Below are positions 45,320 to 53,556 of a stretch of DNA of 64,000 bases, piece after piece. A program made the position numbers and the translations under genes. The notes under the pieces are model-generated. The model was not told the DNA's origin. It did not search any database and saw nothing but the letters and a program-made list of their open reading frames with translations. The stretch is from Oscillospiraceae bacterium (GTDB lineage Bacteria > Bacillota > Clostridia > Oscillospirales > Oscillospiraceae): NCBI GenBank assembly GCA_022846075.1, contig AP025582.1, positions 2,294,001 through 2,358,000 on the forward strand. Direction: 5' to 3'. Each line of letters starts with the position of its first letter. Position 1 is the first letter of the stretch.

Positions 45320-45350
45320 AATGGCTTCTCCCTTCTGAATGCGCCCAACT

Positions 45351-46655
45351 CTATTTCATCATGGTGGGCAGCCAGGTCACCAGCCCAGGGAAGAACAGCA
45401 GCAGGGCCACCACCGCGATCTGGATAACCATCCAGGGCACGGACGCCCGGAAGATCTGCCCCAAAGACGCCTCAGGCACACAGCCCTTGAGCACATATAC
45501 GTTCAGGCCCACGGGGGGAGAGAGCAGGCTCACCTGGATCATGATGATGACCATGACGCCGAACCAGATGGGGTCCACGCCCAGATTGGTCATGATGGGA
45601 TAGAAAATGGGGATGGTCAGCAGGATCATGCCCATGGTGTCGAAGAACATGCCCAGGGGGATGTAGACCACCAGCATCAGGATCACCGTCGCCATCACCG
45701 ACAGATTGGAGCTGATGAACAGGCTGGAGAAGGCGGTGGCGAACCCGCAGCGGGTCAAAAAGAGCTGGAACACCGCCGCGCCCACGGAGATCAGCATGAT
45801 CATGCAGGTCATCTTCACCGTATCCACCAGAGCGGATTTGAGGGCCTTCCACGTCAGGTTCCCCTTGATGGCCGCGATCACAATGGCGCCCAGGCAGCCC
45901 ACGGCGGCGGCCTCGGTGGCGGTGGCCCAGCCCAGATAAATGGAGCCGATGACGCCGCCGAACAGCACCACGATGGCCCAGATGCCCTTGAGCGACCGCA
46001 GCTTTTCTTTCAGAGGGACTTTTTCAGAGGCCACGGGGGCCAGCTTGGGGTTGAACGCGCAGCGAAGGCCCAGATACAGCAGCATGGCCACCGCCATGAT
46101 CACACCGGGGATCACGCCGCCCAGCAGGATACGGCCCACGGACTGTTCGGTGGTAATGGCGTACATGACCGCCGGGATGGAGGGCGGGATGAGGATCCCC
46201 AGGGTCCCCGCGCCGGCGATGGTGCCCAGGCTGAGGCTCCGGTCATAGCCATAGCGGTCCATCTCGGGCAGGGCGATACGGGTCATGGCGGCCACCATGC
46301 CCACGGAGGAGCCGGTGGTGGCGGCGAAGCCCGCGCAGGCAAACACCGTGGCCATCCCAAGCCCGCCGGGCAGGCGGCCCAGCAGCTTATAGCCGGTGTC
46401 GTACAGCTCCGTGGTGACGCCGGCGGCGTTGGCCAGATTGCCCATCAGGATGAACATGGGGATGGCGACCAGCGTGAAGGAGGAGATGGCGCTGTACGGC
46501 GTGGTGGACAGGGCATACTCCGCCAGCACGGTCCCCTTGGTCAGCAGGAGCCCGCCCGCGCCCACAATGAGCATGGAGACGCCGATGGGGACCCGCAGCA
46601 ATAAAAGCACGATCAGCGCGATGAATGCCAGCGCTCCAATCATCAACGGACTCAT
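45351..46655 (-). CDS. dctM: TRAP transporter large permease
   Basis: 434 aa from ATG 46655 (GGAGGG upstream, ATGA overlap with the small permease); a longer frame to 47228 is the overprinted upstream gene. About 12 membrane segments with the DctM signatures VAIPMFILMGNLANAAG, AGFAATTGSSVGMVAAM, GTLGILIPPSIPAVMYAITTE and PPVGLNVYVLKG. Na+-coupled uptake of a carboxylate delivered by the binding protein. Confidence 0.95.
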   Translation of the reverse strand: MSPLMIGALAFIALIVLLLLRVPIGVSMLIVGAGGLLLTKGTVLAEYALSTTPYSAISSFTLVAIPMFILMGNLANAAGVTTELYDTGYKLLGRLPGGLGMATVFACAGFAATTGSSVGMVAAMTRIALPEMDRYGYDRSLSLGTIAGAGTLGILIPPSIPAVMYAITTEQSVGRILLGGVIPGVIMAVAMLLYLGLRCAFNPKLAPVASEKVPLKEKLRSLKGIWAIVVLFGGVIGSIYLGWATATEAAAVGCLGAIVIAAIKGNLTWKALKSALVDTVKMTCMIMLISVGAAVFQLFLTRCGFATAFSSLFISSNLSVMATVILMLVVYIPLGMFFDTMGMILLTIPIFYPIMTNLGVDPIWFGVMVIIMIQVSLLSPPVGLNVYVLKGCVPEASLGQIFRASVPWMVIQIAVVALLLFFPGLVTWLPTMMK

Positions 46656-47164
46656 ACTTTTCCCTCCTCTGCCGCCGCGGCGCCGCCATGGCCCCGGGCC
46701 GTCCTCACCGCGTCCACGGTATCTATGATCATTTGCAGCAGCATGACCGTGACCCCCAGGGCAATGGTAAATTTCAGGACATAGACCGGCATTTTCATGG
46801 CCGAGAGCTGGATCTCCTTGATGGCCCAGGATTGGAAGAAGGCCTTCCAGATGCAGCCGGTGAAGCATACAAACAGCGCGTCGCACAGCAGGTAAGCGAT
46901 CACGTTTACGATCTGCTTGGCCCGCTCCCCCAATTTGTCGTACAGAAGCTCCACGCTGATATGCCCCTTCTCCTTCTGCGTATAGGAGAAGCCGAAGTAG
47001 GCCGCCGTCACATAGAGGTAAATGGCGATCTCGCTCACGCCAAGAATGGGCGAAGAAAAGACGTTCCGGGCCACGACTTCCGCCGTCATCAGCACCCAGA
47101 TCACCGCGATCAGTACAGCCGACAGCAGGCCGAACAAGTTGGGTATCTTGCGCAAAAGTTTCAT
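46652..47164 (-). CDS. dctQ: TRAP transporter small permease
   Basis: 170 aa, four transmembrane helices. The start at 47164 (MKLLRKIPN) has AAGGA 8 nt upstream, whereas the ATG at 47170 is too close to it. Contains the DctQ pattern VVARNVFSSPILGVSEIAIYLY and GHISVELLYDKL. Forms the membrane complex with the large permease. Confidence 0.92.
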   Translation of the reverse strand: MKLLRKIPNLFGLLSAVLIAVIWVLMTAEVVARNVFSSPILGVSEIAIYLYVTAAYFGFSYTQKEKGHISVELLYDKLGERAKQIVNVIAYLLCDALFVCFTGCIWKAFFQSWAIKEIQLSAMKMPVYVLKFTIALGVTVMLLQMIIDTVDAVRTARGHGGAAAAEEGKV

Positions 47165-47188
47165 ACACACATTCCTTTCCCCTTTGAA

Positions 47189-47222
47189 AGGGCAGGGGAC
47201 TCGCAGGTGAGTCCCCTGCCCT
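47189..47222 (-). terminator. Attenuator hairpin between dctP and dctQ
   Basis: Perfect 14-bp stem (AGGGCAGGGGACTC with its complement; arms 47189-47202 and 47209-47222) in the 78-bp gap. Such a hairpin lets the binding protein be made in excess over the permeases. Confidence 0.6.
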
Positions 47223-47242
47223 ATTCATGCTGACCGATGCGG

Positions 47243-48388
47243 TTATTCGTAGATCTGGTAGGCGATGTCGTCCGGCGTGTATTTCTCGACCAGAGCCCGG
47301 TAGGTGTCCAGGATCTCCTGGCCGTCATATCCATAGGAATTGGCGGTATCCACGAACTCCTGAGCGTTCACTTCCAGCTTCTCCGCCCATCTGTCCCGCT
47401 CTTCCTTGGGGAGAATGATCACTTCCCCGCCGGCGTCCTCGATGGCCTGGACAGACTCCTTCAGGGCGCCACCCATCCACTCCTCGCTGGAGTATTCATC
47501 CACAAAGCGGTCGTAGACCGTCTGGAACGCCTGCTTATAGGCGTCGGGCAGCTTGTCATAAACGTCCTTGTTCATGTAAATGCTGGAGGTGGTGTACATG
47601 CCGTAGCCGGTGAAAATGAAGTAATCGCTGATCTCCTGGAGCTTATAGGAGACCGCCAGGGTGACGGGGATGCCGGTGGCGGCGTCCACGGTCTTGCGTT
47701 CCAGCGCCTCGTAAATCTCATTGGCGCCCAGAGCCACCGGGGTGGCTCCCAGCCTGCTCATATCGGCGTTGACCGCGCCCATGGCGCGGATCTTCAGCCC
47801 GGCCAGATCATTCAGGGACTCGATCTTGAGGTTGGAGCACATGGACAGCTCACTGGGCGCCACCACGTCCAGATTCACCACGTTCTGATCCTGGCACATC
47901 TTCTGGAAGGGCTCATAGGTCTGGAACATCTCATTCAAGGCCTTGTTGGTCACCCACTCCGACGTCGTGGTGTATGGGATGGTAGCCACAAATGTGGGAT
48001 AGAACTGGGTCTCGAAGAACCCCTCGGGCACAAAGGCGATATCCACCAGCCCGTTGGTCACGGAGGTGAGGGAATCGGTGGCGTTCACCAGGGACCCCGC
48101 GAAATAGTAGTCGAAGGTGAGCAGGCCCCCCGTCTCCTTGGAGACCTCCTCGAAAAAGTATTTCAAGGAGGCGCCGTCGATGGCGGTCTCAGGCAGGTGC
48201 GTGGCAAACGTCAGCGTCATAGGCGCGGGCTGTTCTCCCGGCGCGGCGGTATTCGTACCGGCCGGCTCTTGGGACTGCTGGGCTGAGGGGCTGTTTTCCG
48301 TGGGCGTCGTCCCGCTGCAGCCGCAGGCGATCGCCGCAAGGGACAAAACCAGGAGCAGAGCGACAATTCTTTTACCGATTTTTTTCAT
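47243..48388 (-). CDS. dctP: TRAP substrate-binding lipoprotein
   Basis: 381 aa. Lipoprotein signal ending LAAIACGC with the lipobox Cys, then a Ser/Pro/Gln linker. The binding domain shows the DctP features MTLTFATHLPETA, GLKIRAMGAVNADMSRLGATPVAL (with the carboxylate-binding Arg) and MNKDVYDKLPDAYKQAF. Captures an organic acid outside the membrane for the DctQM permease. GGAGG precedes ATG 48388; promoter at 48539-48567. Confidence 0.95.
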   Translation of the reverse strand: MKKIGKRIVALLLVLSLAAIACGCSGTTPTENSPSAQQSQEPAGTNTAAPGEQPAPMTLTFATHLPETAIDGASLKYFFEEVSKETGGLLTFDYYFAGSLVNATDSLTSVTNGLVDIAFVPEGFFETQFYPTFVATIPYTTTSEWVTNKALNEMFQTYEPFQKMCQDQNVVNLDVVAPSELSMCSNLKIESLNDLAGLKIRAMGAVNADMSRLGATPVALGANEIYEALERKTVDAATGIPVTLAVSYKLQEISDYFIFTGYGMYTTSSIYMNKDVYDKLPDAYKQAFQTVYDRFVDEYSSEEWMGGALKESVQAIEDAGGEVIILPKEERDRWAEKLEVNAQEFVDTANSYGYDGQEILDTYRALVEKYTPDDIAYQIYE

Positions 48389-48514
48389 AATAGCCTCCCT
48401 TATGACATTGTGTCCGATGGGTCTCTATTGCCAATATTCCCGGCGCCAGGAATATAACGCAATCGTAATTGATGCTATTATTTTCATTTTAATATTCGTC
48501 TATTAATTTTGAAA

Positions 48515-48528
48515 GAAATAATTATTTC
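48515..48528. promoter_or_regulatory. Possible IclR-type operator
   Basis: Perfect palindrome GAAATAATTATTTC lying just downstream of the dctP -10, at the expected start of transcription. It resembles the general GAAAT-N-ATTTC shape of IclR-family operators; the tandem IclR genes about 7 kb away are the candidates to bind it. Confidence 0.4.
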
Positions 48529-48538
48529 ATTCAAGTTT

Positions 48539-48567
48539 TTTATATCATAGAATTCCCTCCCTGTCAA
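48539..48567 (-). promoter_or_regulatory. Promoter of dctP operon
   Basis: Minus strand TTGACA (48562-48567), 17-bp spacer, TATAAA (48539-48544). The predicted leader is about 145 nt to ATG 48388. Confidence 0.75.
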
Positions 48568-48705
48568 CACAAATGTACGGGAAACCCGCAGACAGGCATT
48601 ATTTAATTCCCACCGTTGTTTATTTTTGACGAACCTCTGACGAACCTCTATCCAACTTTTCACCCCCTTTTACCCGCTTTTACTGTCGCGCCGCAAAAAG
48701 AAAAA

Positions 48706-48910
48706 CCTCTGTATCCGTTGAAACACAACAGATACAGAGGTTTTCTTCTGCATCACGCTGACAAAAAAGATGCAGCCTCCAACCGAATTATCGCCGGGAG
48801 TCCGGCGTAAATCTGGCAGCGAAGCAGAGCTTTCCGCAGTGAGGCTTCGCTGGCCGAGGATGTGAAATACCTGTGGGTGGAGCCGCCAAAGGCGGCGGAA
48901 CCCAAAAAGA
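48706..48910. repeat. Island-flanking conserved segment, left copy
   Basis: A hairpin (ACCTCTGTATC with its complement, 48706-48744) followed by about 155 bp that aligns with 62296-62455 in the same orientation. Shared blocks include GAGTCCGGCGT, GAGGCTT and CCGAGGATGTGAA. It lies outside the left edge of the envelope-lipid island. Confidence 0.6.
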
Positions 48911-48939
48911 AAGACTTGCCAAAGGCAAGTCTTTCTTTT
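48906..48939. terminator. Strong hairpin terminator
   Basis: AAAGAAAGACTTGCC and its complement around an AAA loop, with T-rich ends on both strands. Probably ends transcription leaving the lipid island on the minus strand. Confidence 0.7.
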
Positions 48940-49144
48940 TGGAATAATACAACGCTTTTGGTGCAGGCTTAATCAAACCCTTGCACCGCAACCGTCCTTG
49001 ACATCTAAGTGCCTGCTTTTCAATAAAATTCTCAAAAAGCGGGAGCCGTCCGGGTTAGGCGGATTCGAATTTTAAAACGAATCTATTAAAGGTACCCTGC
49101 TTTTCTGCGAGCCTTTGTATAGAGTTGCTTCAGTACAGAGTCAA

Positions 49145-49321
49145 CTAGCATATTCCGGTCATCATGATAAGTGTGTACGGGTAGCGAGATATATCATTTA
49201 GAGCCTTGGTGTAGGAGGTAACACAATAAACCTTGATATTTTCGCAGGCCTCTTGGAGCTTGCGTTTAATCCTCTGGCAATTTTGCGGATCTTGGCCAAC
49301 AATCAATATCTTCTGATCCAT
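49145..49321 (-). pseudogene. Truncated response-regulator receiver fragment
   Basis: 58-residue frame MDQKILIVGQDPQNCQRIKR...ISRYPYTLIMMTGIC ending in TAG. It reads as the first half of a receiver domain (first strand KILIVG, third strand region YTLIMMT) and stops before the rest. A further short frame after the stop (LKQLYTKARRKAGYL) may be its displaced C-terminus. Weak ribosome site. Probably a remnant. Confidence 0.5.
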
Positions 49322-49385
49322 CTGGGACTTCCCCCTCTCCTGCGCCCCCCGTTAGATACACTCCAAATTGATTTCCGAGATGTTC

Positions 49386-49487
49386 TCAAACAGGACGTTT
49401 CTTTTTGCGCTTTACAAGAAGGAACACCGCTATCATACCAATCACGAAGCAAACGATACCCAGAGTACGTTTCGTTTTATGTGTCAT
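49386..49487 (-). CDS. Small membrane peptide, 33 aa
   Basis: MTHKTKRTLGIVCFVIGMIA onward to KRKKKRPV: basic N-terminus, one hydrophobic helix of about 16 residues and a basic tail. It has GGAGG directly upstream and starts 1 bp after the stop of the phosphatidyltransferase gene, so it is co-translated with it. No family recognised. Confidence 0.55.
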   Translation of the reverse strand: MTHKTKRTLGIVCFVIGMIAVFLLVKRKKKRPV

Positions 49488-49488
49488 T

Positions 49489-50064
49489 TTATCCTCCTTT
49501 CAGTACTTGTATATTACGTATACCGTAGAGCACGAAGGAGACGGCGATCATTACGGCACATATAGCAATCGATAACATGGAAACCATTTCGGGAATGGCG
49601 TACCAGAAAACATGAAGAATCATCGCAGCGTAAAGCAGGACAGTGGCGGCCTTCCCATGCCATTCCGCGCCCAGCACCCGCCCGGTTTTCCGAATGATCC
49701 ACAGGCCGGTAGTGGCCATGAACAGCTCCCTCACCACCATCAGGCTGAGGGGCAGCCACATCAATGGGAATCGGGTGAGCAGACACAGCAGCATGGCTCC
49801 CTGGGTCAGCTTGTCCGCCACCGGGTCAAGCACTTTGCCCAAGTCGCTGACCGCGTTGAATCTTCTGGCAATATAGCCGTCCAAAAGATCGGTTACGCCG
49901 GACAAAATTAAAATGGAACCCGTCCAGGCGTATGCCTGCTTCCAGCAGTAGAGCCAGACCAAAAGCGGAATCAGGCAAAGGCGGAAAACCGAGAGCAGAT
50001 TGGGTATGGTCAGGATTTTACCGCGGCTATCTGCTACGATACTATCTGTATCTTCATTGGTCAT
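49489..50064 (-). CDS. CDP-alcohol phosphatidyltransferase, PgsA-like
   Basis: 191 aa membrane enzyme that transfers a phosphatidyl group from CDP-diacylglycerol to an alcohol, most like phosphatidylglycerophosphate synthase. The full catalytic motif D-G-x2-A-R-x8-G-x3-D-x3-D is present in LDGYIARRFNAVSDLGKVLD. About five to six helices. AGGAG 7 nt before ATG 50064; the start overlaps the MarR stop by 11 nt. As this is in a regulated island with glycosyltransferases, it may be an accessory copy for envelope adaptation rather than the housekeeping gene. Confidence 0.9.
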   Translation of the reverse strand: MTNEDTDSIVADSRGKILTIPNLLSVFRLCLIPLLVWLYCWKQAYAWTGSILILSGVTDLLDGYIARRFNAVSDLGKVLDPVADKLTQGAMLLCLLTRFPLMWLPLSLMVVRELFMATTGLWIIRKTGRVLGAEWHGKAATVLLYAAMILHVFWYAIPEMVSMLSIAICAVMIAVSFVLYGIRNIQVLKGG

Positions 50065-50668
50065 ATGAAAGCTCCTCGCTCATCGATTTGATATATTTTT
50101 CAAGCGCCTTGGCGGCGATCTTCAATTCTTCCGGGGACAGCGCACTCACCGCCCGCTGTTCCGCGTCGTGGATCTGTCTATACAGGCGCCCTCCAAACTC
50201 CATGCCCGAATCGGTGGGCAGGATGGCCTTTTTGTTGCGCATTCCCGGAATAGGCTTCAGGAAAATATATCCCTTGTTCAACATGCGGTAAACGATGGAG
50301 TTGACCGTCTGCTTGGAGAGTGCGTACATATCACAAATATCCTGCTGCGTCCGCTCACCTTCCGCGGACAAAACAGCATACCAAATCCAAAACTCGCTGT
50401 CAGGGATTCCGTATTGGCTCACCGCATTGTGATAAACTGCCGTCAACTCCTTAAACTGCTGATTCATCACGCCAACTATTTTTTCATTTTCTGTACCCAT
50501 ATGACATTCCCTCCCTGTAAAACACCCCAATAAGGTCAAAAGTCCATACCAAACCCAAAACTCACTGCCAGGGATTCCGTATCGATTCACCGCCTGATTA
50601 TGAACCGACATCGGCTCCTCAGTCTGCTGATCCATATCTCCAATTACTTTTTCACTTTCTTGATCCAT
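50054..50668 (-). CDS. MarR-family regulator with duplicated N-terminus
   Basis: The 148-aa core from ATG 50500 is a normal MarR protein (GIPDSEFWIWYAVLS, winged helix TQQDICDMYALSKQTVNSIVYRML) and has its own GGAGGG. The frame runs in phase to ATG 50668, also with a good GGAGG. That extra 56 residues repeats the N-terminal helix region (GIPGSEFWVWYGLLTL against GIPDSEFWIWYAVLS). So either a 204-aa fused form or two nested starts are made. The extra piece looks like the remainder of a second MarR gene that fused by deletion. It resembles the MarR at 60327-60770. First gene after the gap that precedes pgsA; probably controls this operon. Confidence 0.8.
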   Translation of the reverse strand: MDQESEKVIGDMDQQTEEPMSVHNQAVNRYGIPGSEFWVWYGLLTLLGCFTGRECHMGTENEKIVGVMNQQFKELTAVYHNAVSQYGIPDSEFWIWYAVLSAEGERTQQDICDMYALSKQTVNSIVYRMLNKGYIFLKPIPGMRNKKAILPTDSGMEFGGRLYRQIHDAEQRAVSALSPEELKIAAKALEKYIKSMSEELSYDQ

Positions 50669-50722
50669 CTAACATCCTCCCTGCGTGGTATCCAAAATTT
50701 GAGCACTTGTAAAAATAGTGCG

Positions 50723-51394
50723 TTAGGAAGTCAACACCTTTTTCGTTTCTGCGCTCTTCGCTTTTTTGCGCGGGGAGGGCATCATGCTGGGGTAAATGCG
50801 CCGCATCCGATCATCGGGAAAACACTTGTCCAGCCAGAGGTCCATGCTCTTAGTCGGGGCCTGGCCCTCCAGCCGCCTGTGCCAGCGCCCAACGGCCAGA
50901 GCCGACAGCCACAGGTCGTAGCCGAGAAAGGCGGAAAGAGCGATGACCGCCGGGGCTTTGACAGCAATCGGGATTTGGTCAAACAGTCCGAATAAGAAAG
51001 GGTGGAGCACCCCTATATATGCCGTGCCCAGGAGGCCCCAGAAGAACATGAACGAGAGGCTCGTCCGTCCGTCCAGCAGGGAGAAGCGCCGCCCGGAATA
51101 TTCCCAGGAAACCGTGCCGTACATAGCCTCCTGCACGCAGCTGCACGCCGCCTCAAACAGCCCGCCCAACAGGGCGGAGCCCAGGAACAGCAGCCAGACG
51201 CCCTTGTCGGACAAGGGGGAGAGCGCCGTGGTCAGCAAAACAGCGCCGAAGCCGTACACCTGATTGAACGGTCCGTACACCATACCCCGGCGGCTGGTGA
51301 TTTTCCCGGTTCTCAGAAAGCAAAAACAGGTCTCTACCACCACGCCGAGAAAGCTGCCCACGATGAACAGGAGCAGGAGATTCAGCGCCGCCAT
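50723..51394 (-). CDS. CmpB-like (putative ABC type IV) membrane protein, copy 1
   Basis: 223 aa with five to six helices. N-terminal pattern GSFLGVVVETCFCFLRTG followed by MVYGPFNQVYGFGAV matches the PF06541-type family named putative ABC-transporter type IV; its true function is not known. It begins directly after the stop codon of the glycosyltransferase gene (TAAATG), so the two are translationally coupled. A second member is at 54971-55657. Confidence 0.75.
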   Translation of the reverse strand: MAALNLLLLFIVGSFLGVVVETCFCFLRTGKITSRRGMVYGPFNQVYGFGAVLLTTALSPLSDKGVWLLFLGSALLGGLFEAACSCVQEAMYGTVSWEYSGRRFSLLDGRTSLSFMFFWGLLGTAYIGVLHPFLFGLFDQIPIAVKAPAVIALSAFLGYDLWLSALAVGRWHRRLEGQAPTKSMDLWLDKCFPDDRMRRIYPSMMPSPRKKAKSAETKKVLTS

Positions 51395-52594
51395 TTATCC
51401 CGCCTCCCCGGACGCTTTTTTCGCAAGTTGGTCCGCCGCCAGCTGGCGCAGGTAAACCGCCTCTACCCGCTTGGCCAGCCCCGTCTGGTCCAGCCCGCTG
51501 ACGGAGGCCACCGTGGAGGCGCGCAGTTGAGCCTGTCCGGCCTCTCCGCTGACGCGGAAGCGAAGGATGGCCTCAGCCAGCTCCTCCGCCGTACGAAAGA
51601 TGAAACCGTTGACCCCCTCCGTGACCTGGCCGGGGTTGGCCTCGTCCAGGATGTGGAGGACAGGCAGGCCCATGGCCATGGCCTCCAGCATGGAGATGGA
51701 GTTCACCTCGGAGCGGGAGGCGGTGACGAAGAGATCGCAGCAGGCGTAGACCTCCCGGATATCCTCATGTGGCACACCGCCGGCAAAGACGACCACGCCG
51801 TCCAGGCCCAGCCGCCGGGACTTCTCCTCCAGTTCGGCCCGGGCGGGGCCGTCCCCAATGAGGAGCAGCTTGACGCGGCCGTCCTCCCCCCGGCACCGGG
51901 CGAAGAAGTCCAGCATCATATCCACGTTCTTTTCCTGCCCCAGCCGCCCGCAGAAGCACAACACGGTGTCGCCGGTTTGGATGCCGTATGCCTTCCGGAG
52001 TTCCGCTACCGTGTTGATGTCTGCCTTATCCCGAGAAAACCGATCCAGCTCCACCGCGTTGGGGATGATCTTCACCTCCCGCTCCACACCGCATCTGCGC
52101 AGAAACGCCCGTGACCTTACGGAGGGTCCGATGATGGCGGCGGCCCGGCCGGAAAAGTATCGAAAATAGGTGTGGGCCAGCTTGCGGGCGGCGGGCAGAA
52201 AGGCGGGCGAAGCCACATAGTGCAGATATTCATCCCACATGGTATGAAGGGTATAAATCATAGGAACCCCCAGTGCCCGCGACAACTCGATGGCACAGGA
52301 GCCGATACCGAACTCTGTGTGGGTGTGGACAATGTCGGGGGCAAAGTCCCGAAGATGGCGCATACGCTCGGCATCGCGGTAGGGGGCCATGCCGAAGCCG
52401 TACAGCTCTTTCAGCTCTGTGGCCGGGCAGCGGAGCACCCCGTCCTCCAGTCGGTGCTCGGTCACCCCGGGGTCCGCCGTCACCACCAGAACCCGGTGGC
52501 CCAGCGTCTCCACCCCCTCTTTCAGGGTCTTGACATGGGTTGCCACGCCGTTGATCTGGGGAAGGTAGGTCTCGCTGAAGAGCGCAATTTTCAT
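51395..52594 (-). CDS. GT4 glycosyltransferase, diacylglycerol glucosyltransferase-like
   Basis: About 399 aa. The start at 52594 (MKIALFSETYLP) is chosen because AAAGG is 9 nt upstream; the ATG at 52603 abuts it. GT-B fold with N-terminal INGVATHVKTL, FAPDIVHTHTEFG and C-terminal nucleotide-sugar site FCGRLGQEKNVDMMLDFF and SRSEVNSISMLEAMAMGLPVL (E-x7-E). Closest in pattern to the processive glucosyltransferases that make glucosyl-diacylglycerol for membranes and lipoteichoic acid anchors. Context with pgsA and exporters supports a glycolipid role. Confidence 0.88.
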   Translation of the reverse strand: MKIALFSETYLPQINGVATHVKTLKEGVETLGHRVLVVTADPGVTEHRLEDGVLRCPATELKELYGFGMAPYRDAERMRHLRDFAPDIVHTHTEFGIGSCAIELSRALGVPMIYTLHTMWDEYLHYVASPAFLPAARKLAHTYFRYFSGRAAAIIGPSVRSRAFLRRCGVEREVKIIPNAVELDRFSRDKADINTVAELRKAYGIQTGDTVLCFCGRLGQEKNVDMMLDFFARCRGEDGRVKLLLIGDGPARAELEEKSRRLGLDGVVVFAGGVPHEDIREVYACCDLFVTASRSEVNSISMLEAMAMGLPVLHILDEANPGQVTEGVNGFIFRTAEELAEAILRFRVSGEAGQAQLRASTVASVSGLDQTGLAKRVEAVYLRQLAADQLAKKASGEAG

Positions 52595-52657
52595 AGTGTC
52601 CATCCTTTCTGAGGAAAAAACGGCCCGCCGATCACTGCACCTGCTCCTTGTCTTAGT

Positions 52658-53497
52658 TTAGATTGAGCAGCCTGATTGCCGTTCTGCCAGATGCGCATAG
52701 TGCGCATAGAGGGCGGTAAATGTCTTGGGCTGATCGGCCAACCACGGCTTGTTCTTACCGCAGAAGTGAAGAACCGCCGTGTTTTCCATGATCCAATTCA
52801 AATCGTAGGCCCCGGTGCTTCGCAAGAGATACTGGGCATAATTTCGGGCGTCGTAATTCCACACCGCATCATCCACCGGCAGGGTCTGAGCTCCGTATAT
52901 ATAGTTGAAAACATCCTGGTCGGGTAAGAGAAGTTCTGCCTCATGCTCTCTAACGCAGCAAAAAATTTCATCAAGATTGACCAGAGGCCGGGCGTGCTCC
53001 AAATTGATGAGCATGACGCCGGTATTGTAGTAGTCGTGCTGGGTGTTCAGCCGTACCCGGTTAATACCATTCATGACACCTGTGAACCCTATGTGAGACG
53101 CAGCGGCAAAGGCCCGGCTCTCCAACGGTAAATCCCAGAGGGGACGCAAGGGGTTGATGACCAGCAGATCCGTGTCCAGATAGAGTACTTTATCCAAGGA
53201 AGAGGGCAGCAAATGGGGTGAGATCAGCCGGTAATACATCTCCTGGGGGTAACGCTCAGAAATAGGTGCGTCCCGGAATAAGTCCCGGTCCACTGAAATT
53301 GTCGTCATAGGGACCCCGTTTAAGCTGCAATACTCCCGCAGGCTGTCCAGCTCTGCTGTGGGGATTGCGCTGTGGAGCAGCCACACGCGCACGGTCTCAC
53401 CGGGATTGTTCCATAACAGGGACCGCAGCATCACCTTGAACGGTTTTATGTAATTCCGGTCAAAGGTCACTAGAATGTCAAGCCCTTGCTTTTTCAT
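52658..53497 (-). CDS. GT8-family glycosyltransferase
   Basis: 279 aa, GT-A fold, retaining type. Conserved stretches are DILVTFDRNYIKPFKVMLRS, VLYLDTDLLVINPL (the DxD metal and sugar-nucleotide motif), YYNTGVMLINLEHA, LLPDQDVFNYIY and VLHFCGKNKPW. Family members add glucose or galactose to lipopolysaccharide or wall glycans; here a lipid or teichoic acid acceptor is likely. GAGG 8 nt before ATG 53497. Confidence 0.9.
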   Translation of the reverse strand: MKKQGLDILVTFDRNYIKPFKVMLRSLLWNNPGETVRVWLLHSAIPTAELDSLREYCSLNGVPMTTISVDRDLFRDAPISERYPQEMYYRLISPHLLPSSLDKVLYLDTDLLVINPLRPLWDLPLESRAFAAASHIGFTGVMNGINRVRLNTQHDYYNTGVMLINLEHARPLVNLDEIFCCVREHEAELLLPDQDVFNYIYGAQTLPVDDAVWNYDARNYAQYLLRSTGAYDLNWIMENTAVLHFCGKNKPWLADQPKTFTALYAHYAHLAERQSGCSI

Positions 53498-53556
53498 AAA
53501 CGAACCTCATTTTCATCTAATCTGCCCCTCTCTCGTTCCGCACATATCCATGCCTG

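Larger units (their letters stand above)
48568..49144. other. Non-coding region upstream of the TRAP operon
   Basis: No gene seen. Contains a 12-bp direct repeat (TGACGAACCTCT region near 48628-48650), a hairpin at 48706-48744, a conserved segment at 48752-48910 and a terminator at 48906-48939; the rest to 49144 is featureless. Confidence 0.5.

Noticed and set aside
46656-47228. N-terminal extension of the TRAP large permease frame
   Set aside because: It is the dctQ region read in another frame; the ATG at 46655 has a ribosome site and gives the normal family length.
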